A DNA stretch of 64,000 bases, from assembly GCF_904849725.1 (NCBI RefSeq), contig NC_058524.1, positions 509,996,263-510,060,262 on the forward strand, read 5' to 3'. Shown piece by piece: positions 56,480 through 64,000 of this stretch. Under the pieces are notes generated by a model. That model did not search any database. It had not been told where the DNA came from and worked only from the letters and a program-made list of their open reading frames with translations. How positions within the stretch are numbered: position 1 is the first letter of the stretch; every line of letters begins with the position of its first letter. The position numbers were made by a program, and so were the translations under genes. The stretch comes from Hordeum vulgare subsp. vulgare. Lineage: Eukaryota > Streptophyta > Magnoliopsida > Poales > Poaceae.

Positions 56480-58171
56480 TGGGTTGGTCTGACCAGTGAA
56501 GGTACCGAGGGAGCGTCGGCTCAGCTACGAAAGTTCTGTGCTTTACCTTGCGGTCCCGTTTACAGGTGTTAGTGGTGAAAGCGTGGTACTGCCCGTTGTT
56601 TAACTGTTTGGGGTTGTTTTGGAACCCGCCGCGGTCCTCCTGCCGCTGGGGGTCTCCTTGCAGGGGGGGGGGGTTGTTGGAATATTCCCGGTGGGTGGTA
56701 TTGCTGGTTATGAACTTGGTATTGACCGTCATTGTGCTGCGACGCGCCCTGCGGTCCTTGGTTGGGGAAACCCCCGAATGCGACTTGTCGCGATCCGGGC
56801 GGGCCGGGTTGCTCCTACCGCTGGCCCTGCTCACCGCCTTGACTCCTTTTGAGCGCCTCTGCCCGGAACTCTTGCATCACATAGCAATCCTCCCATGAGT
56901 GAGTCGCCGGTCCATCAGCTCTGGCGTGCTGCGGGCACGGGCCTTTAAGAATTTCATGGTAGTTACGTGGTTTCTTCCCACTGAAGCCCCGTTTCTTCTG
57001 ACGCGGGTTTGCGTTGCGAGTATTAGTATTAGCAATAAATTCCATAGGACCCTCCTGTTGCCGCTTCTTGCCATGCCAGCCATGGTGGTTATGGCCCCGG
57101 TTCTGAAACTGGGATTGGCCCTTTTGTAACTCGCCCTTGCGGGTAACTCCAGTGGTTTTGTCGTCGCCCTCACTGGGATCCTTGGTGTCATCCGACTCAG
57201 CGTATCTGGTAAGGGCGTCCATCAGCTCGCCCATGTCTTGTACCTTTCACTGAAGTCTCCCTAGTTTCAGCACCGGAGGCTCGTAATGGCAATTTTTCTC
57301 CAGGATCAACACCGCCTGAGCCGCCGAAATGCCTTCCGACAAATGAATGACTTCCACAACTCGCCAGGTCCAGTGGTGGGCCAACTCATCCAGTCGCTGA
57401 ACGCAGTGCTGTAAGTCAACGATCGTCATCGGGCGCTTGCAGGTCCCTCTGAAGTTCTTGATAAAACGCTCCTTCAGTTCCGCCCAAGTGTTGATGTAGT
57501 TGGGTGGCAGGTTTTTCAACGAAGTGCATGTCGTCCCTTCAAGCATCATGGTGAAGTATTTCGCGCAGACCGCCTCACTAACGTCCAGCATATCCATCGC
57601 GAGTTCACAGCTCTCGATCCATGACCCGGGCTCGAGATCCGGCGAGTAGTTGGGAACCTTCCTAGGCCCTTTGAAGTCCTTCGGCATGCGCTCGTTGTGC
57701 AAAGCCGGTGCGAGACATGATACTCCAATGTGTTTGCCTCCTCCGTCCAGGGGCGCGGGCGACGGTGCCATGTAGGCCGGGTAGGCTAGACCCGCCAGGG
57801 CCGTTGGCTCCATGTGCCGCACGGTCCGCGCTGCGTCCACAATATCCTGGGCGCGTGTGTCAGGCATCCCAAGCAACTCGTGTTGGGGGAGCTGCCACGG
57901 CCCGCTGGTCACTGCGAGAAAAATCCTCATGGCGACTTCTGTTGTGACTCGCCTGGGGCGTAGAGTGGAGCCGATCAAGGCTATGGGAATACTGCGTGTG
58001 CTGAACTACGGCCGTCTTCAACATCTCAATGGCGTTCCTAACTTCTATCTCGGCCAGGGTGTTTCCGTAAATCGGAAGAGACTCCAGGTGGTGGGTTGCA
58101 ACCAACACGTTGTCAACGGGGTTTGAGAAGTGACCCTGTGGTGTCTGGAATCGAGTTGCATGAGCGTCCAT
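56480..58171 (-). pseudogene. Gypsy-B gag (decayed, several frameshifts)
   Basis: The capsid core reads RMPKDFKGPRKVPNYSPDLE, PGSWIESCELAMDMLDVSEA, NTWAELKERFIKNFRGTCKR, typical Ty3-gypsy gag. A C-terminal basic and Gln/Asn-rich region with ATHSWEDCYVMQEFR follows. The protein is spread over at least four frames with breaks near 57950, 57240, 56820 and 56430. An 11-G run at 56663-56673 marks another slip site. Confidence 0.75.
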
Positions 58172-58433
58172 GGGCTGAACCGGCGGCGGATTGGGTGGTG
58201 GAATCGTTCCTCCCCTCGGGGCGGCTTGCAGAGGCCGATCAGGACCCGACCCAGGGGTGCGCGGAGTGTCAAAGAGGCGAGTTGGGTGTAAGTCGGCCGG
58301 GACGCGCCCACCGTGTCTCCTTTGATGGACGGCGTCAGAAACGCACTGCTGTATCCCGAGCCGCCAGCCTTCTGTGTTCAGCCGATCGGTCTCTGCGGCG
58401 ATCGCAGCTCGCTGTGTCTCGATCCTAGCGGCT
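58172..58433 (-). other. Gypsy-B gag N-terminal/leader region up to the Gypsy-Y insertion
   Basis: A short GC-rich sequence upstream of the gag blocks. Gypsy-Y's LTR begins at 58434 and cuts the element here. Confidence 0.5.
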
Positions 58434-60042
58434 TGTTACTGCAACAAAATACCTTCCAATGGCGCCAAAAACATGCTACGGCACCGGGAATCCTTCTGGT
58501 ACGGCTACGCCTTAAGGGACTTCCTAGGCAAATATGCAAAGGATTTCCCCCGTGGCCTTGGAGCCTTGCGTTGGTGTTCCCTCGAAGCGGAAAGGGTGAT
58601 GTAGCGCAGCGGTGGTAAGTATTTCCCTAAGTTTGAGAACCAAGGTATCGATCGAGTGAAGGAGTATCACAAGTGCCTGCACAAACACAAAAAGCCTGCT
58701 CCCAACGCTATGAAGGGGTTGTCAATCTCTTATAGATTGTTCGCCAAGTGAGAACTGAAAGCAACAAAGTAACAAAGCAAAGTGAAAGCGAAAGTGGAAA
58801 TGATAGGTGTGAATAGACCCGGGGGCCGTAGTGTTTACTAGTGGCTTCTCTCATGAAAGCAAGTAGACGCTGGGTGAACAAATTACTGTCGAGCAATTGA
58901 TAGAACCACGCAAAGTCGTGACATCATCTATGGCAATGATTATATCTATAGGTATCACGTCCAAAACAAGTAGACCGATACTTTCTGCATCTACTACTAT
59001 TACTCCACACGTCGACCGCTATCCAGCATGCATCTAGTGTATTAAGTCCAAAAGAACAGAGTAACGCCTTAAGCAAGATGACATGATGTAGATGGACAAT
59101 CTCATATCTACGACAAAGCCCACCTTGTTACCCTTGATGGAACTACACGATGTGTGCCTTGCTGCCCCTACTGTCACTTGGAAAGGTCACCACACGGTAA
59201 GAACCCAAAACCAAGCACTTCTCCCATTGCAAGAATCATAGATCTAGTTGGCCAAACAAAACCCAAGACTCGGAGAGACTTACAAGGATATCAAATCATG
59301 CATATAAGAAATCAGCAAAGACTCAAATATATATCTTAGAGAATCTGATCACAAATCCACAATTCATCGGATCTCAACAAACACACCGCCAAAGAGGATT
59401 ACATCCGATAGATTTCCATGAAGATCATGGAGAACTTTGTATTGAAGATCCAAGAGAGAGAAGAAGCCATCTAGCTACTAACTACGGACCCGTAGGTCTG
59501 AAGTGAACTACTCACGAGTCATTGGAGGGGCGATGATGTTGATGTAGAAGCCCTCCAACTCCAAAGTCCCCTCCGGCAGGGCACCGAGAAGGGTCTCCAG
59601 ATGAGATCTCGCGGAAACGGAAGCTTGCGGCGGCGGAAAAGTATTTCGCGGATCCCTTGATTTTTTCTGTATTTTAGGGAATATATAGGCGAAGGATTTA
59701 GGTGAGGGGGGGTGCCAGGGAGGCCACAATCCTGCTGGCCGCCGCCCCTGGTGGCGGATAGGGGGCTTGTGGGCCCCCTGTAGCCCTCCTGGCTTGGCCC
59801 TCAAGCCCCCTGATCTTCTTCCATTCGGGAAAAATTTATTTCGGGGATTTTATTCCGTTTGGACTCCGTTCCAAAATCAGATCTGAAAAGAGCCAAAAAC
59901 ACAGAAAAAACAGGAACTGGCACTTGGCATTGAATTAATAAGTTAGTCCCAAAAAAGATATAAAAGGTACATAAAACATCCAAAGATGACAAGATAACAT
60001 CAAGAAACCATCAAAAATTATAGATACGTTTGAGACATATCA
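58434..60042 (-). repeat. Gypsy-Y 3' LTR
   Basis: In plus orientation it starts TGTTACTGCAACAAAATACC and ends TTTGAGACATATCA (1609 bases), abutted by the polypurine tract complement AGCATCCCCAAGCTTAAC. Its end matches the end of the solo LTR at 21914-23687. Confidence 0.8.
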
Positions 60043-62750
60043 AGCATCCCCAAGCTTAACTCCTGCTCGTCCTCGAGTAGGGAAGTGATAAAGAATGAAT
60101 TTTTGATGCTTTCATGCTACCTAGCATAGATGTCCTTTGTAACTCCTCTTACATGATGTGAATGTTCAGATCCATTAGATTCAAAACAATAGTTTGTTAT
60201 TGACGTGGAAACAATAATAATTCAAGCAAACTAGCAAGGTAATCATGAACTTTCAAAATAACAAGGCCAAAAGAAAGTTATCCCTACAAAAGCATATAGT
60301 CTGGCTATGCTCTATCATCATTGCACAACGAATTTAAATCATGCACAACCCCGGTATTGTCCAAGTAATTTTTTCACACCTTTACTTTCTCAAACCTTTT
60401 CAACTCTCACGCAATACATGAGCGTGAGCCATGGTTTTAGCACTATAAGTGGTGTGGAGTGTGGTGGAGGTTGCAAGACAAAATAAGGAGAAGATGATCA
60501 CATTAACTAGGCATATCAATGAGCTATAGAGATGCTCATCAATAGATATCAATGTGAATGAGTAGGGATTGCCATACAAATGATGCACTAGAGCTAAGAG
60601 TATGTGAAAGCTCTTAAAGAAAACTAGTGGGTGTGCATCCAACTTGCTTGCTCACGAAGACCTAAGGCAATTTTGAGGAAGCCTATCATTGGCATATACA
60701 AGCCAAGTTATATAATGAAAATTTCCCACTAGCTATATGGTGGTGACAAAACGAGAGACTCTCAATCATGAAGATCATGGTGTTTAATATGCACAAGTGT
60801 GGAAAGGTGGTAGCATTGTCCCTTCTCTCTTTTTCTCTCATTTTTTTGCTGGGCTCTTTGGCCTCTTTTTTATATTATTTTTATTTTGGTGGGCATCTTT
60901 GGCCTCTTTTATTTCCTCACATGGGGCAATGCTCCATCAATGATGATCATCACACTTTCAACTCAAAACTTAGAGCAACGATGACTCGATATGGAATGCC
61001 TTCGGTAGTGTACCGTGACAATGATCTAGCATGGCATAGACATTAATGGAGACATCATGCTAGCTATCTTACGATCATGCAATGGCAAGGTAGACGTGGT
61101 GGCACATGTCATGGTGGTACTTGCATGGAAGTATATCTCGGAATGACTTTGAAAAAGCCATAGTAGGTAGGTATGGTGGCTGTTTTGAGGGAGGCTAATG
61201 GTGGGTTTTGTGCACCGGCGCAAGTTGCACGACACTAAGAAGATAGTGATCGTGGAAGGTGAAAGTGCATCTAAACCATGGACTCAACATTAGTCATGAA
61301 GAACTCATATACTTGTTGCAAAAGTTCTATTAGTAATCGAAAAGCATTCAACGCATACTCATAGGGGAAGGGTTGGTAGGTATAAACCATCGCGCGATCC
61401 CGACCGCCACACAAAGGATGACAATCAAAAGACTAATCATGCTCAGACTTCATCACATAGCGGTTCACCATACGTGCATGCTACGGGAATCACTAACTTC
61501 AACACAAGTATTTCTAGATCCACAACACCTTACTAGCATAACTTCAATATTACCAAGACCACAACTCAAAACTAATTGAGATGAATCAAACTTCTCTAAC
61601 TATGCAATGCACATGAAGGTGGAAGTTTTCGTATCCCTTTGGATAACTACCCCTTTTGAGACTACTTTCAAAGCATAGATCAACTACCAAGCCACGCACC
61701 GCTGTGCTATAAAAGATATAAGAGAAGCACAAAGAGCAAAAGTATCTAGCTCAAAAGATATAAGTGAAGCACATGTGAGCTGAATTGTCTACCAAAAGAT
61801 ATAAGTGAAGCTCGACAAAATCACGACGAGTGCATGTCTATCTCTCTAGGTGTGAAGCAAGGATGATTGTGACACAACAAATATAAAAGACTCCTACGAT
61901 ACAAGATGCTCCAAGCAAAAACACATAACATGTGGTGAATAAAAATATAGCCCCAAGTAACGTTATCGATGGATTGAAGACGAGAGAGGGGATGTCTTCG
62001 TGGGGCATCCCCAAGCTTAGGCTTTTACGACATCATTGAATCTCTGGGGGTGCCTTGGGAATCCCCAAGCTTGATCTCTTGCCACTCTTTATCTCTTTGT
62101 CCATAAGAACTTCACCCAAAACTTGAAAACTTCACAACACGAAACTTAAACAGAAACTCGTGATAACATTAGTATAAGAAAGCAAACCACCACTTCCTTA
62201 GGTACTGTAGCAAACTTAGATTCTACTTATGATGATGTTGGGTTACTGTATTTTCAATCTTCCATGGCTAATACCCCCCGATACTATCCATAGTTTCATC
62301 AAAATAAGCAACCAACACAACAAAAACAAAATCTGTTAACAGCACACCAGTCTGTAGCAATTTGTATATTTCATATAGTTCTGTTACTTCAAAAATTCTG
62401 AACAATTACAACAGTATGAAGAATTTGCGTAGAAATCAGCATAAAAAAGGATCAACTCAAAAGCTCTTACAGAAAAAAATGAAAATTCTTTTCGTGAGCA
62501 GAAAGTTTCTGTCTTTTCCAGCATGACCAAACGATCATCCCCAAGACTAATCATAACGGTTTTTCTTGGTACAAACGAAAAAAGAAACACAAAAAACACA
62601 ATCATAACAGAATTATGAAAGTGTGGAAAACACAAAACAGAAAGAAAAAGGATAAATTCATTCAGTTGCCTCCCAACAAGCGCTTTTGTTTAACGCCCTT
62701 AGCTAGGCAAAAGGTGATGGAATCACGTATAGTCATCTTTGGTGATCAAA
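60043..62750 (-). other. Gypsy-Y 3' non-coding region
   Basis: About 2.7 kb colinear with 34419-37085 of Gypsy-X, with many small differences. No coding frame is supported. Confidence 0.7.
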
Positions 62751-63540
62751 CCGTAAGTAGCCCTCATCATAGATTCATAAGGCAATCTTATTTCCTTTCT
62801 AGGAAAGATCTACCAAAAATAATGGGTCATGAAGGATTGCAATCTATGTCAAGTACAATGAAATCCACGGGTACATAGTTCTTATTTGCAACAATAAGAA
62901 CATCATCGATCCTTACCATGGGTTTCTTGATAGTAGAATCTGCAAGATTGAAATTAAGAGAACACTCTTCAATCTCATGAAAACCAAGAATATCACATAA
63001 AGACTTTGGAATCGCGGAAACACTAGCACCCAAATCACACAAAGCATTGCACTCATAGTTTTTGATCTTGATCTTGATAGTAGGTTCCCACTCATCATGA
63101 AGTTTTCTAGGTATAGAGACTTCTAATTCGAGCTTCTCTTCAAGATATTTCATCATTGCATCTACGATATGCGCGGTAAAGGCTTTGCTTTGGCTATAAG
63201 AATGTGGAGAGTTTGCAATGAATTGCATCAAAGAAATGCATTCAAACAAGGAGCAATTATCATAATTGAATTCCTTGAAATCCAAAGTGGGAATTTCATT
63301 ACTACCCAAAATTTCGATTTCTTCTACTCCACTCTCCACACCTTTATCATCAAGATGGGTGGACTCCGAATCATTGGGGCATTTTTCAACCAAAGTGGAT
63401 TCATATCCAGCCCCTTCATCAATAGGTTTGACACGCGAAAACAAAGATTCAAGAGGAGACACACCAAGCACTTTAAGATCTTCGTGATTTGCATCACTAG
63501 AACGCACCCTTTTAAACCATTCATGCCTAGCGCGAATTTG
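62751..63540 (-). pseudogene. Gypsy-Y gag C-terminus and aspartic protease (internally deleted)
   Basis: The minus-strand frame contains LGVSPLESLFSRVKP, an acidic linker, HSYSQSKAFTAHIVDAMMKY, then the protease active site ECNALCDLGASVSAIPKSLC, FNLADSTIKKPMVRIDDVLI and NYVPVDFIVLDIDCNPS, then a stop. Compared with Gypsy-X the segment coding for TIDAIIDMKEGNIRFQFP is missing, so the protease C-terminus is deleted. D-L-G at the active site is typical of the Athila group. Confidence 0.75.
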
Positions 63541-64000
63541 GGCGGTTCTTTATTTGCTCTCATTCATGGAGACACACATAGCTTTCAAAGTTTCATCCAA
63601 TTTGACCTTGGGAGGAGCACATCTAACTTTCAAAGCATCAATATCACAAGACATCCTATCAACGCTCTTAGCCAAATCGTCTATTTTGAGTAGTTTTTCC
63701 TCTATGGACGCATTGAAAATCTTTTGAGAGTTGATGAAGTCTTTGATATTACTCTCTAAATCATAGGGTAATTTGTTGTGATTTCCATAAGTGTTGTTGT
63801 AGGAATTGCCATAATTGTTAGAGGAGTTACTAGGAAAAGGCCTAGGAACATAGTTTCCTCTAAAAGCATTGTTGTTGCCGAAATTGTTCCTACCAACAAA
63901 ATTCACGTCCAAACTAGCGTTGCTACTCTCAATCAAGGAAGATAGTGGCATGTCATTAGGATCTACAGTAGCGTTCCTACTAGAAACCAAATTCATCAAC
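63541..64000 (-). pseudogene. Gypsy-Y gag (partial at window edge)
   Basis: An Asn/Gly/Tyr-rich stretch (NNFGNNNAFRGNYVPRPF, SNNYGNSYNNTYGNHNKL) precedes a helical segment with SIEEKLLKIDDLAKSVDRMS. A TAA follows MNESK at about 63553, after which the frame goes on in phase (RTAQIRARHEWFKRV) into the protease region, so a single nonsense change seems to have broken it. Confidence 0.7.

Larger units (their letters stand above)
37388..58433 (-). mobile_element. Gypsy-B: Tat/Retand-like gypsy element with an antisense gene (5' part off-window)
   Basis: On the minus strand the order is gag (about 58.2-56.8 kb), protease, reverse transcriptase-RNase H (55.7-53.7 kb), integrase (53.8-52.6 kb), a long spacer, an antisense gene on the plus strand (39075-42538), a polypurine tract and the 3' LTR (37388-37860). 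A BARE-like element (42839-51768) splits the spacer, and Gypsy-Y is inserted at 58434 upstream of gag, so the 5' LTR lies outside the window. Stops, frameshifts and a lost integrase aspartate show that this copy is dead. Confidence 0.8.
58434..64000 (-). mobile_element. Gypsy-Y: second copy of the Gypsy-X family, 5' part off-window
   Basis: Its 3' LTR (58434-60042) is inserted into Gypsy-B with left target copy CGGCT (58429-58433). Internal sequence from 60043 aligns with Gypsy-X and continues to the window edge with protease (62827-63507) and gag (to 64000) frames on the minus strand. No polymerase is encoded between protease and 3' LTR, so the visible part fits a gag-protease-only element. 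Confidence 0.8.

Noticed and set aside
58434..58480. Primer site showing that the LTR at 58474-60042 is shared by two tandem elements
   Set aside because: At first GGCGCCATTGGAAGG looked like a primer site outside the LTR. The solo LTR at 21914-23687 has the same stretch inside its target duplication, so it is part of the LTR and the element simply inserted into Gypsy-B.

Overview
The window is nuclear DNA of a grass, most likely a Triticeae cereal (wheat, barley, rye or a relative). I infer this from GC-rich monocot-type exons, a BARE/WIS/Angela-type copia retrotransposon, large Athila-like and Tat-like gypsy elements, and the fraction of the window (about 85%) taken up by nested transposons. 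There are no bacterial features, CRISPR arrays or rRNA genes.

Positions 1-6 kb are a small gene island. It holds a beta-amylase exon fragment (minus, 280-477), an intronless 200-codon LisH-CTLH gene resembling only the N-terminus of TOPLESS co-repressors (plus, 1242-1844), and a complete nine-exon metallo-beta-lactamase-fold hydrolase gene (minus, 3439-5881) assembled exon by exon. The exons give 322 codons including the stop, with GT-AG at every junction and no broken frame. From 6 to 7.7 kb there is repeat-rich non-coding DNA with a 111-bp tandem triplet.

From 7.8 kb onward the window is one nested stack of transposable elements. A decayed short-LTR copia element (about 7773-11306 and 25805-27020) carries a TIR DNA transposon (7880-9367) in its leader. 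It is split by an Athila-like gypsy element, Gypsy-1 (11307-25804, target duplication CCCAC). Gypsy-1 is itself interrupted by two solo LTRs (13565-17147, duplication GATAT; 21914-23687, duplication ATGGC/ACGGC). The copia element ends at about 27.0 kb against a long gypsy LTR (LTR-W, ending 32750 and followed by a Met-type primer site). LTR-W contains another solo LTR (30837-32345, duplication CTGAG).

Just inside LTR-W's element, a minus-strand gypsy (Gypsy-X, 3' LTR 32908-34418) is inserted. Its protease region is cut at 37388 by a minus-strand Tat/Retand-like gypsy (Gypsy-B). Gypsy-B has a short 3' LTR, a spliced antisense gene on the plus strand (39075-42538), and a decayed gag-pol on the minus strand (52.6-58.2 kb). 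Gypsy-B is interrupted by a nearly intact BARE-like copia (42839-51768, duplication TAAAC) with a full 1326-residue polyprotein. It is interrupted again by a second copy of the Gypsy-X family (Gypsy-Y, 58434 to beyond the right edge). The right-hand ends of Gypsy-Y, Gypsy-B, Gypsy-X and the LTR-W element must lie outside the window.

Only the LisH gene and the metallo-hydrolase look like intact host genes. Only the BARE-like element looks recently active: its LTRs differ at about 20 of 1821 positions by hand count. I found no clearly new biological system. The items most worth a second look are the antisense gene of Gypsy-B, the gag-protease-only gypsy families with an LTR-like block repeated inside Gypsy-1, the tRNA-like segments in LTR-W, and the truncated TOPLESS-like gene.
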